NCBI GenBank assembly: GCA_019828595.1
Contig: JAHQRK010000010.1
Location: 1,178,001-1,242,000, forward strand
Direction: 5' to 3'
Source of the DNA: Aphanomyces cochlioides
Taxonomy: Eukaryota > Oomycota > Saprolegniomycetes > Saprolegniales > Verrucalvaceae
DNA length: 64,000 nt
How positions within the stretch are numbered: position 1 is the stretch's first letter; every line of letters starts with the position of its first letter. Below are positions 22,721 to 33,136 of this stretch, in pieces. The notes beneath the pieces were generated by a model. The model searched no databases. It saw only the letters and a list, made by a program, of their open reading frames with translations, and had not been told where the DNA came from. The position numbers and the translations under genes were made by a program.

Positions 22721-23705
22721 TCCTTACTCCAGACCTCAATCCCAAAGTGTCATACATCCAACTCATCACGCCATTTTCACTCCGATACCACTCAGCTCTT
22801 ATACTCTATGACCATGCCTTAGAAAACACGACTAACCAAACAAAACCTGTTCAACTCACACATGACTTTCACAATAAGTATAACTTTAGCATACACTGAA
22901 ACTTATCATGATACATAGAGAACACATGTCAGACTGAATTAGCCCATGCATTTGTAGACTATGACTTGCACTTCACTCCGTTCGATCGTGATAACAAATG
23001 TAGCCGTTGCAAGGTGTGGTTCAATCTTTTGGTCCATTCGCACTCCCAGCAATTGGTCGCGTGCAAAACATAGAGCTCGCGAGTCATGTAGACACCAGGA
23101 AACTAAATGTGACTAGCATGTGATTTTACTTTCTATTCGCCATGCCGATGGTCTATCTTGGCTAGAAGAGTATTGAAAGAAACGTTTTTTACATTCAACA
23201 GTAAATGATCCTTTTTGACAGGGTTTCATTGCATTGGGAAGACTCTAACATAGGAATGGGTTGTGTTTGCGAAAAACGAACGACGACAAAGAGAAAGAGA
23301 GTTTCAGGTACAAACGGTCACGGTGTTGGGGGATATGCTCACCACAACGAGAAAGAAAACCCTCAAGGACAGCCTCTTCTGTTCTGTGACATACTCAACT
23401 AATGCTCCTGAGCACCATGAATAAATCTTGCACGATGTTAATTGTTTTCAGACGACCCAAATCTGTCAATTTTACATCAATTGATTTTCATACAGTGAGA
23501 ATGAGTGAACTTTTAGTGTCAAGTCTTTGAAATGGCGGGGATAGCCTGGGCTCATGCGAGATGAAGGACTTGTGTATTTGGCGAGACTGACGAGTGTTCG
23601 TGAATGTAGTTTGTTTTGAGTGATTGAGGGGTAAGGATGATGTCTAGACTTTGGGGTTGAAAGGACAGATCCGACAATAGAGCTGTCGAGGGATAAACGT
23701 GTGGG

Positions 23706-23710
23706 AAAAA
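23706..23710 (-). terminator. Pol III terminator of tRNA-Thr copy 2
   Basis: T5 on the minus strand about 10 nt past the tRNA. Confidence 0.75.
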
Positions 23711-23720
23711 CATAAATGCA

Positions 23721-23792
23721 AGCCCCCACGCGGGATCGAACCACGGACCTTTCGCTTACGAAGCGAGTGCTCTACCACTGAGCTATAGGGGC
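23721..23792 (-). tRNA. tRNA-Thr (CGT), copy 2, LINE target
   Basis: Identical to copy 1. Its 5' end directly abuts LINE beta2; nt 1-17 (23776-23792) recur at 33060-33076 after beta2 and at 41665-41681 after alpha2. Confidence 0.93.
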
Positions 23793-23875
23793 ACTTTTTA
23801 CTTTTGCCGTCAACCACTCAAGTCAGTAGTCAGTTCAAGTAAGGTACCCCTCCCGCCTCCCAAGTGAAGTGAAGT

Positions 23876-26569
23876 ATGTCGTCCACCGCCACGTCAGCTA
23901 CCGCCAATGCTCCCAGCGCTCGCGTCTTTGAAGATTCTTATGGTCGCATGCCTAATGAAAACAATCACCACGATGAAACCTCGTCCTTTGCACCTCTTGT
24001 CGATGCGCCGATGACCGAACCACCGCTCGTCGCGAGCACCTCTTTGGACTCTCGTGAGGATGCTGATCACTTGTCGCAGCCTCCAAACGAGTGTCGTGAA
24101 TCACTGGAACCTTCCACCGACTCGAACGCTCGAAACGTTCCAAGTCCCGAGCCAACCGCCGAGTCTCACAACCGAGACGATGCGCCGCTCGCTCGCGCTG
24201 CTGAAGCCGCAATGAGCGCTCCTGGCTCAAATGACTCGCCACCTAATGAAGAAACATCACCACCAACTCCTTCGAACAACGCACCTGGCACTCGACTCCA
24301 TGTCGACCTCTCGGACCCCGAAGGAACTCCGCCACGTGTCGTGCAACCAGCACCTCAAAAATTGACCTATGCGGATTTGTTACGCAAAGGGGTAGGGAAA
24401 CCTACTACGGAGCGGGTGAAGACCGTCTTGACCCGCCCGACGACCGAGTATCTCGACAAGTTGATGCAACTTGCTCGCAACGAAGAAGCTGACGAGGATG
24501 AAGTCCTACAAGTCATTTCAGACGCCACACCTTCGAAACCAAAAACAGCTACCGCCACAGTGTGGATCAAAACGGGCGACGCTTTCAAAGACCGCGAGTT
24601 CTCCAATGAGAAACTCATTGCCGCAATCTTCAAGGAGAACGCCCAGGCTTCTTGGGCTCACCTCTTGCTCGAGTTTGTTCAACTCAACAAGGCACGCGAT
24701 GGTGATATCGTGGTGTCTATCACGTCGCCATTCGTTCGCTCTGAATTGGAAGGTCAAGAGATCTCCATCTATGGCAAGTCGTACCCATTCTCGACAGCCA
24801 CAACCAACAAGACGCCGCGTCACTTCTCGGGAGGATCAAAAGCGCCAAAGGACCCAATGGATGCACTTTACTTCATGGATATTGTTGGTATCCGTTTCAA
24901 CTTTGATACGGACAAACTGTTTCGCCTATTGAAGCGACTCAAGACAAAACCAGTCTTTCAAGCGTACCGTCAACATTTACCCAATATCACGTGCCAGTCG
25001 AATGTGTGGAGGGTTTACTTCTTGGAGTCAACCGCTCCTAATCAACTCATTGTTAACGGACACGCCACCGATCAATTGCGCATGGACGGCGTAACCTACA
25101 ATGTCTTCGTCAAAGACTACGAAAAGTCAAGCCAACGTACGGGCGCGCGTTCTCCTCATTGCTTGGATCTTGACCAACTCGTGGAATCTATGGCTTTACA
25201 GCCGTCAAGTCCCCACAAGGAAGAAGAATCAGAATCGCAACAACAACCCAAGCGTCCAAAGACCGACGACCAGCCACCCCGCGAAGCAGCTAAGCCTCAG
25301 CAGGAGGAACAAGGCGAGGAAATGGAAGTCGAGGAGTTGCACCAAGGCTCCAACCAAACGGAAGAACCTCAGCAGGAGGAACAAGCCGAGGAAATGGAAG
25401 TCGAGGAATCCAATAATGATCCCAATCAACAAACGAACGACAGCACCTCCTCCCTTGATGGCCGCAACGCTGATAAGGGAGAAGAGATGGAAGTCGATGC
25501 CAAATCTACCAAGAGAAACACAAGTCAGACCGGCGAAGAAGACGGATTTGAAGCACCACGACGCAAGAAGAGAACGGCAGTTCAGCAGTCATCGCCGACT
25601 GTCAAGTCGTGGGCATCCGACAACTTCTTCGATGTCCTCAATCAAATCGAGGCCAGCACACGCACACTTGAAATACATCAAGATGTTTCAACTCGAGTGT
25701 ACATACCAAAAGTCAACAAACTCCCCACCGACGTAGCGGCCATGAAGTCTGCCTACGTCAAGAAGCAACACGTCGTTAGCAACAAACTCGACTGGCATCC
25801 AGACAACCTTACCATGGAAGAGTTCATGAATGTCCTGCAACAAAGTGCTGAAGACGGAACCTCCTTCGAGCAACACACTCAAGTCATCGCAACCACAGAC
25901 TACTCAGGAACAGAACTTGATGTAGTCGATTCGATCCGACGGTGCAATGTGGACTCTTTGTGGAAGATAATCCACACGCAACCTCAAAGCATGAACGTCG
26001 TGCTCACCAAACTCGCTATCAATTCGTACCATGAATACTCCAAAGTCGTCCGAATGCATACCTGGCATCGATGGATTGCCGCGACTCAACTTCCTTTAGT
26101 GGATTCATTCACCAACGGGTTCAAATTTACGTTCCAGGAACACCCACGGTGGTCACGACTTGAAGAAATCTCAAACTCTCCCGAGTTCTTCAAGGACGCC
26201 GCAAACCATCCAGCCTTTTCATCTGAGCACGTCGAAGACGCCCTCTCAGCATTCGAGTTATGGCTCTCTGTCCAAGCACCGTTAGTCTTCAAGAATGACA
26301 TTTGGCTACTTTACCTCACACGCCAACCCGTTGAGTGGCTCCCAACCAAGCATGTAAGGATGCTTGCATCGAATACGCTCTGGGCGCTGTTGAAATCGTC
26401 GTTTGGACAACAATTCGCAGAGGAATTGCACCACTTGTGCAAAACGGAAATGACTTCGTGGATCTGGCAACTCAGCCTAGACGCATATCAACCTACAAAC
26501 AACTCGTCAATGGCATTCGTCGGCCAGGACAATACCCGTCTGCAGCGCCGACACATCCTCTTGTACTAA
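23876..26569 (+). CDS. beta2 ORF1 protein (putative RNA-binding LINE ORF1p)
   Basis: Intact 897-codon frame, homologous along its length to alpha ORF1. The N-terminus (to about residue 150) is P/S/E-rich and disordered-looking, followed by LHVDLSDPEGTPPR. A first folded region contains VWIKTGDAF and LLEFVQLNKARDGDIVVSIT. A second begins YFMDIVGIRFNFD and ends near YNVFVKDYE. Acidic repeats with EEMEVEE follow, then an NLS-like RRKKR. The conserved C-terminal half ends RLQRRHILLY. No CCHC is visible. By analogy it binds element RNA; I cannot assign a Pfam family by eye. Differences from beta3 include E/D and L/S. Confidence 0.85.
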   Translation: MSSTATSATANAPSARVFEDSYGRMPNENNHHDETSSFAPLVDAPMTEPPLVASTSLDSREDADHLSQPPNECRESLEPSTDSNARNVPSPEPTAESHNRDDAPLARAAEAAMSAPGSNDSPPNEETSPPTPSNNAPGTRLHVDLSDPEGTPPRVVQPAPQKLTYADLLRKGVGKPTTERVKTVLTRPTTEYLDKLMQLARNEEADEDEVLQVISDATPSKPKTATATVWIKTGDAFKDREFSNEKLIAAIFKENAQASWAHLLLEFVQLNKARDGDIVVSITSPFVRSELEGQEISIYGKSYPFSTATTNKTPRHFSGGSKAPKDPMDALYFMDIVGIRFNFDTDKLFRLLKRLKTKPVFQAYRQHLPNITCQSNVWRVYFLESTAPNQLIVNGHATDQLRMDGVTYNVFVKDYEKSSQRTGARSPHCLDLDQLVESMALQPSSPHKEEESESQQQPKRPKTDDQPPREAAKPQQEEQGEEMEVEELHQGSNQTEEPQQEEQAEEMEVEESNNDPNQQTNDSTSSLDGRNADKGEEMEVDAKSTKRNTSQTGEEDGFEAPRRKKRTAVQQSSPTVKSWASDNFFDVLNQIEASTRTLEIHQDVSTRVYIPKVNKLPTDVAAMKSAYVKKQHVVSNKLDWHPDNLTMEEFMNVLQQSAEDGTSFEQHTQVIATTDYSGTELDVVDSIRRCNVDSLWKIIHTQPQSMNVVLTKLAINSYHEYSKVVRMHTWHRWIAATQLPLVDSFTNGFKFTFQEHPRWSRLEEISNSPEFFKDAANHPAFSSEHVEDALSAFELWLSVQAPLVFKNDIWLLYLTRQPVEWLPTKHVRMLASNTLWALLKSSFGQQFAEELHHLCKTEMTSWIWQLSLDAYQPTNNSSMAFVGQDNTRLQRRHILLY
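26561..26569 (+). other. Candidate +1 frameshift site, beta2
   Basis: TTG TAC TAA followed by AGTCCTCGCGGC, shared with alpha. Skipping T continues as KVLAA in the ORF2 frame. Confidence 0.55.
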
Positions 26570-26585
26570 AGTCCTCGCGGCTGTT

Positions 26586-29500
26586 GTGCAAGGTCAACCA
26601 CAAACACACCCAAACAATCCACCAACAAACTCAACGCAACCATCCTTTCCAAACTCTTCGCTATCCAAGTTATCTATCGCCACAGCCAATATCAATGGTG
26701 TATCGAGAGATAGTGGAAACTTACTTGTAAATTCCATGATCTCGAGGTACAACATTGTCGGCTTACAAGAGACCAAATTTGCTGGTATCGTGCAATTCGA
26801 CAAGTTCCAATTCCACTTGACGCATGCTCTTGGCAAAGACCAGTACTTCCTTGCTTCAAACGACCATCGACAAAATTCCGACCAAGTGGAGCAATACCGC
26901 TCAGGTGGTGTTGCGATGGTCTTCCAAGCCACAGTGCCGGGTTTCGAACATCTTCACCACGAAACCCAATACGACATCGAGGATCGCTACATGGTGGTTA
27001 GCTCTATGTGGGGTGATGATCCGATTTATTACCACAATATATACGCGCCAGTGCAAGACAATGAACGTGACGCGTTCTTCAATTCCTTGCCGCGAAATTT
27101 TCCGCTCAACTCTAGGTGTCGTCTTGGGTGACTTCAACCTTCCAATGGACAGAGACCTTGATTCCAGGGGGTCAGAAGTTTCAAATCATCACACTCACCG
27201 ACAATCTTGCTTTGCTTGGATCCAAGAGCTCAATGTCGTGGACGCTTGGCGCAGCTACAATCCTACACGAAGGGTTTATTCGTCACCTCAAAGACTCAAT
27301 CGGCTGGATTACATTCTGCTGGATCCAATCTTATCTAGCTGGGTTCGTACAACGGAATACTTCGAACCCACAGCAGACACCGACCACCTTTGGCACTTCG
27401 TGGAGCTTCAACCTATCCAAATTAAGCGCCAGAAGAGCTATTGGAAATTACCAAAAGAATTGATGACCATCTCAGAAGTAAGAGAAGCCATCAAAAATGA
27501 AGCGGATGCACTCCTCAATGAGTTGAGAGCATCTCAGGAGCCAGGATCACTGTGGTCCCGTTGGAAACATCGGACGAAGAAGTTCCTGCAGAAGTATCAT
27601 GCTCGATTGATAACCGACCAGCGCAATGAACTTCAAGCGGCTCAAATTCAGTGGCTTCAAGCTCAATTGAAACATCGACAACGACGGATCAACGATGACG
27701 CGCTCGAGGTCGCAAAAGCCAACTATGAAGAACGTAAACAAGAGATAAAACAACGTCGCGCCGACCTCAGCTTTGACTTCCATGCCACGCACAACGAAAC
27801 GGCTACATCTCACTTCTTTCGAAAGCCCCAATCAAGTCGTTACGCAGTTCCTATCGTGGAATGTTATGACAGTGAAGGGAACATCACAGACATACCTGAA
27901 GAAATCCACCAAGCATTCAATAACCATTGGTCTGCAGTCATGACTGACGATGACGTCGTGTCAAACAGAAACACTGAAGAGCTCAACTCCTTCCTTGAAG
28001 TCCTGGAACGCGAACTGTCGGAGGACGAGTCCGCTTCGCTAGATATACCAGTGACAGCGGCGGAACTCGCTCAATCCATAAGAACAATGAATCCACACAA
28101 GTCGCCTGGCATCGATGGATTCCCAGCTTGTTTTTACCAAGTGGACTCACTTCTCTTCGGCGAAATTCTACGAATTGTGTTTCAAGATCGAAGTCGCAAG
28201 GGAAGCTTACTTGACTTCCAGCGATGGTCAGCAATCTCATTGCTCTTCAAGGGCGGCAACCGTCGGAATCCCGCCAACTATCGTCCCATTGCATTGATTC
28301 CAGTGGAGGTGAAGGTCTTGTCGAGAGCTTTGGCCTACAGGCTATCGCATGTATTGCCAAGTATCATCCAACCAGAGCAAAATGGATTCGTCAAAGGCAG
28401 ACGTATTCATGATCACGTCATTTTCCTTCAAGATCTTCAGCATTATTGCACAATATTCAGTGAAGAAGCTTACGCCATGTTCTTGGATTTCGAGAAAGCT
28501 TATGACCGCGTGAACCACAACTTCATGTATCAAGTACTCCAAAAGTTTAATGTGGGAGACAACTTTATTAACTGGATCAAACTCCTCTACAAAGACACCA
28601 AAGTAAGTTTGAACATCAATGGAGAACTTACACAGCCGTTCCATCCAACGCGGGGAGTCAAGCAAGGCGACCCTTTGTCTTCAATGTTGTTTGTGATGAC
28701 GATCGAGCCACTTGCACAATTGTTGCGCAACCACCCGGAGCGCGGCTTCGCCTTTTCCAACGCAGAAGGAGGGATCGCTTCGGTCCTCTTGTTCGCAGAC
28801 GACACAACCCTTGTTTCTGGATCTCTGGTAGACCTTGAAGCGCAATTGCAACTTGTCGACAAGTTTTGTCGTCACTCTGGTGCCAAGTTAAACAGGAGCA
28901 AAAGCAAAGTACTCACTCTCGACAGCAAACAGCCCGTTGTCCACCACCCGAGATTGAATATGGTTCCCAGTGGATTTCCAGTCAAGTATCTGGGCATCCA
29001 CCTAGGTCATAACTTGGATCCAAACCTACAAATCAAAACCATCACCGACAAGTTCTACAAATCCTTCACCACTTGGGCGTGTCGAGCGAGAACGATCAAA
29101 GGTCGAAGATTACTCGTAAACACCATGCTCCTATCACAGTTGTGGCATTACACCATGGTTTTACCAATTCAAGACAGTACCATTCAGCAGTGGCAATCCA
29201 TGGTGAACAAATTTGTTCTCAGTCGCAGGACTCAAACGACAGAAAAATATCTGGCTCTTGCTGCTGGTGGCCTTGTGCACGACCCAAAAATTGGCTTGAA
29301 AGTGCCTCACATAGCCTCAACTATTCGCAAACAACGACTCATACGGCTCCAGCTTCTAGTCAAAGAGGAGCATGATACATCGCAATCGTGGGCAATTTTA
29401 CCTTCAGATCGATTGCGCCGATGTATGAGCCCATATTCTCGTAATGATCGGTGGGATTTCTTGGTATACCATCCATCGCTCAACAACAAGCTTGTCCAAC

Positions 29501-30726
29501 GCAATTTGCTGTCGCCATTATGGCAAGACATTTGGAAGCATTGGGCCAAAATTCCAATGACTGCCAAAACGCCACATGAACCTACAATTCATCAGATGAT
29601 CCAAATGCCGATTTGGTTGTCGTCGCACCCACTGTTCCAAGTGTCCGGTCGAGAGGGGACGTCTTCCTTGGCGATCAAGTTGAAAAATCATCGCGATTGG
29701 TATCGTCACTTGGCCCGCAGTGGCTTTCAAAGCTTGCAAGATTTCTTGACTCCAACAAGGACATGGCCAACCTACGACGAATTCAAAGCCATGATGACCG
29801 CACTCGAAGACGACTTTGTCGATGACTCACCAATTCCAACGAGTTTCCAACACTTCTACAAGCTCTTGACCTCAATGGCAACCGATGTTTGGACTCAGGC
29901 TGACGTGCCGGTTGCAGGTGCAGTTCCACGTAGTCCTGAACAACAAAGCTTCATTGTCTTTCGACACAATGAACAAGACATACCTTTCTGTTCCTGGACA
30001 GCCAAGATACTGAAGCAGATAACCTTCCATGCACCGCCAATGACGAAGAAGCATCCCCTAGAAACATCAATGAGACCAGACAAGAAAACGATCAGCGTTT
30101 ACCTGTCGAGATACGTCAAGCCATTGTCCAAGATTGTTACACCAGTTCAGGCGGACGTTTGGTTTCGTGCTATCTATGACATTCTTCCCGTTAGCGACAA
30201 GTTTCGATTCATGGAATCTGCTCACCCCAATGCTGTACAATGCTGCTATCCCCAGTGCTACGAACGCGAGACTAAGCAGCATCTATTCATGGATTGCCGA
30301 CGGATCCGCAGTGTTTGGTTACCTCACAGAGAAGCTTGGGGTCCATTCGGAGTACGCTTCAGTTGGGATTGGATTGAAAATCTTGACTCCTTTCAAGTCG
30401 CAAGGCGTTGGTCTTCGCACAAGGACTTGTTGCACCAGTTATGGTTCATGTTGATGTGCACCATCCTTCATCTCCTATGGACACACCGCAACCGAGTCAA
30501 ATTCGACAATGCTCCAACACCATACATACCTGCTCTCAATGATATCGCGTTCACGTTTTGGAGTTCAAACGTTCGCCGATGGCTTCGTCAAAATAACGAT
30601 GAGCAGACGCTCCAAACCGTCAACCGCATTCTTGTTGTCCTAAAACGACAAACTCAATACAAGGAATATTTCAAACGACATACCAAGGCGTTTGCAAGTC
30701 ATGGACGCGGAGGATCAACTTCATAA
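26586..30726 (+). pseudogene. beta2 ORF2, broken by a 2-nt deletion in the endonuclease
   Basis: Same protein as beta3 ORF2, but CTAGGCATGTCG of beta3 reads CTAGGTGTCG near 27113-27120, losing CA. The first frame stops shortly afterwards, just before the GDFN motif. The remainder, including GDFN, the whole reverse transcriptase (FADD) and the CX3CX7HX4C motif, is open in the shifted frame to 30726. The RT portion is otherwise undamaged, so the lesion is probably recent or a sequencing error. Confidence 0.9.
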
Positions 30727-31757
30727 AAATCGACTCGCCTTCTTCAGCCAACATAAAGCCGCTCCAAATTTCAAGAGTGGATTTGAACTTGATCGATCCA
30801 ATGCAAATTCAAACTAAATTTTCAAGTTAGAAGTGATTCTAGCTGACCAACTTACTTGCAGCCAAGGCAAACTTGAAATCAAACCAAAAAACACAAGAAA
30901 AATTGGTAATTCAAGGCTGAATTACAAAATTAAGAATTTGGGCAGCGCTTCGCGTGAAATCGGCGAGAATTTCTTGAAGACTTAGCGATTTTCAGAAGGT
31001 TTCGTCGCAAACCAAAAGCAAACTAAGCAAAAGTCAAGCCACAAAAACAAAGAAGAAACTTACCGAAAGTTGGTGAACGGGCCGCCCATAGCTGCGCTCG
31101 TGTGCTAACCCCCACGTTTCTTCGCGCTTTCTTGAAGTCGAAAATCGCCAAACTTGATCGCCAACAAACACAAAAAGCAAATATCGCGCGCGCTCGCCAC
31201 CCTACACAAACAAGTCATCAAAGCCAAAGTCGCCAAACCTCCTTTTCCGACGAAGTCTTGACTTGACCGCTACCCCCGGGGGCTCCAACAAAGGAGTAAA
31301 AAGAAAGGGACACCCAAAATCAAGGCCAAAGGCCGAAAGGCATAAAGCCATAAAGAGACAAACCCACAAAGAGGCAAACCCAAAGCACTCAATCCACTTC
31401 CACGGACACGAACTGACCAGGTTCTTAGCCCTGCATCCATGCATGAAGGGAGTCAGCCAACATACACTTCCGCAGAACTGTCCGGCTCCATGAATTGAGG
31501 CCAAAAAATGTCGAAGCAAGTCAACCGCTACCCTCAGACCGGGGTCATTGCGAGAAGACGTCCATATGCGTAGAGAGCCCTCCAGGAAGGCCCCCATCGC
31601 TGGCAGTTCAGACTCCTTCTACCACCCCTTCCTCCGACGAGCGAAGTACACAGGATGGTCGCCATTCGGAGCCATAGCTTCAAAAAACCAAGTCTTGAAC
31701 GCCTTGATGTCTTCAACGCCTTGAAATTCTTCCTTGGAAACGCCCATCGTAGCAGCA

Positions 31758-32240
31758 GACAAGCGAGCAGCCACACGGCAGAGACGACAGCGACAGCGAC
31801 ACGGCCAAAACAGAGACAAGCGAGCAGCCACACGGCAGAGATGACAGCGACAGCGACACGGCCAAAACAGAGACAAGCGAGCAGCCACACGGCAGACACG
31901 ACAGCGACAGCGACACGGCCACAACAGAGACAAGCGAGCAGTCACACGGCAGACACGACAGAGACAGCGACACGGCCAAGACAGAGATAAGCGAGCAATC
32001 ACACGACAGAGACAGCGACACGGCCAAGACAGAGACAAGCGAGCAGCCACACGGCAGAGACGACAGAGACAGCGACACGGCCACAACAGATACAAGCGAG
32101 CAATCACACAGCAGACACGACAGAGACAGCGACACGGCCAAGACAGAGACAAGCGAGCAGCCACACGGCAGACACGACAGAGACAGCGACACGGCCAAGA
32201 CAGAGACAAGCGAGCAGCCACACGGCAGAGACGACAGCGA
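31758..32240 (+). repeat. 57-bp minisatellite in beta2 3' UTR
   Basis: Eight tandem units with the GACACGGCCA core. It has fewer units than beta1 and the same number as beta3. The rest of the 3' UTR (30727-33059) shows no gene. Confidence 0.9.
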
Positions 32241-32911
32241 CGGCAACAACGACGATCGAACAGCGAGACAGGAGAACACGAGAGACGCAGCAACAAGTGT
32301 GGCGCAAAGCAGGAACACAACGAGGCAGGTCGAGCTTCAAGGCAGAGGGAACAACGTCGGACAAGCAAGGCCAAACCACGGACGAGAAGGAACGCAAACG
32401 AGAGGCAAGCAACCAAAGCGAGGCAACGGAGAGGCAGCCTGACGGTGTGTTGGGCAGCAGGCAAATCGGAAAATGAACCCGCAGCCATTAAATCCACAAG
32501 GAAGTTCTCCAATCTCATCCTCAAGAATTTCACACTACCCAACGAGTGGACTCCAAGACGCCCTATACAAAAATCAAGATACAAGATGTGGCCGAAGAAA
32601 CATTTGGACACAGCGCACCCATGTTCCAACAATGACGCGCCATTGAGACAAGAAATCTGCTCCGTCCAAGATGAGTCCAACCAACATGTGGATATTTCCT
32701 ATGGCACTGGTCCCGTCCAAGATGAGTCAAGCCAACATTTGGGAGTTCTCCAGATGATGGCCCCGTCCAAGATTATTCCACAGCCATCTGATGACGAAGA
32801 ACAGACACTTCTGTCCCATGTCTACAACACCCAAGACCAGTCACCTTGTCACGAAACATGATGACCCTCACCCAAGTCCAAGATTCGACGTGTCAAGTGT
32901 CAACATTGCAC

Positions 32912-33059
32912 TGTATCAACTGATACAACAGAAATCAAGTTTCAAGAGGTAAAACTTCTTGAGTTCAAATCTCACAAGCACCAATATTATTCACTCAAGA
33001 GTGATTAATGACGGTCATTACTATTTAGCGTATAATTAAATTCAATATACGCGATTGTA
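32912..33059 (+). other. Structured 3' terminus of beta2
   Basis: Four-hairpin, 148-nt terminus as in beta1, ending GATTGTA with no poly(A). Confidence 0.7.
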
Positions 33060-33076
33060 CACTGAGCTATAGGGGC
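33060..33076 (-). repeat. 17-bp tRNA-Thr sequence between beta2 and alpha2
   Basis: CACTGAGCTATAGGGGC is the only sequence separating the two full-length LINEs. It serves as the 3' duplication of beta2 and the 5' duplication of alpha2. Confidence 0.95.
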
Positions 33077-33136
33077 ACTTTTACTTTTGCCGTCAACCAC
33101 TCAAGTCAACAGCCAAAGTAAGGTACCCCTCGACCA

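Larger units (their letters stand above)
21792..23792. repeat. 2.0-kb tRNA array unit, copy 2
   Basis: Same 2001-bp length as copy 1 and almost identical; differences seen include CTGACATGCG versus CTGACTTGCG and GACATACTC versus GACAAACTC. The spacers 21792-22647 and 22721-23720 hold no convincing gene. Confidence 0.9.
23793..33059 (+). mobile_element. LINE beta2, full length (9267 bp)
   Basis: Head ACTTTTTACTTTTGCCG, 83-nt leader, intact ORF1, ORF2 with a 2-nt deletion, a 2.3-kb 3' UTR with minisatellite, and the hairpin terminus. It is bounded by tRNA-Thr copy 2 and the 17-mer at 33060. Alpha2 follows directly, so beta2 is stacked between the tRNA and an alpha element. Few differences from beta3. 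Confidence 0.95.

Noticed and set aside
33060..33076. 17-mer as a solo tRNA-derived SINE head
   Set aside because: It consists only of tRNA nt 1-17 in reverse, with no further SINE body, and sits exactly at element borders, so it is a target duplication.
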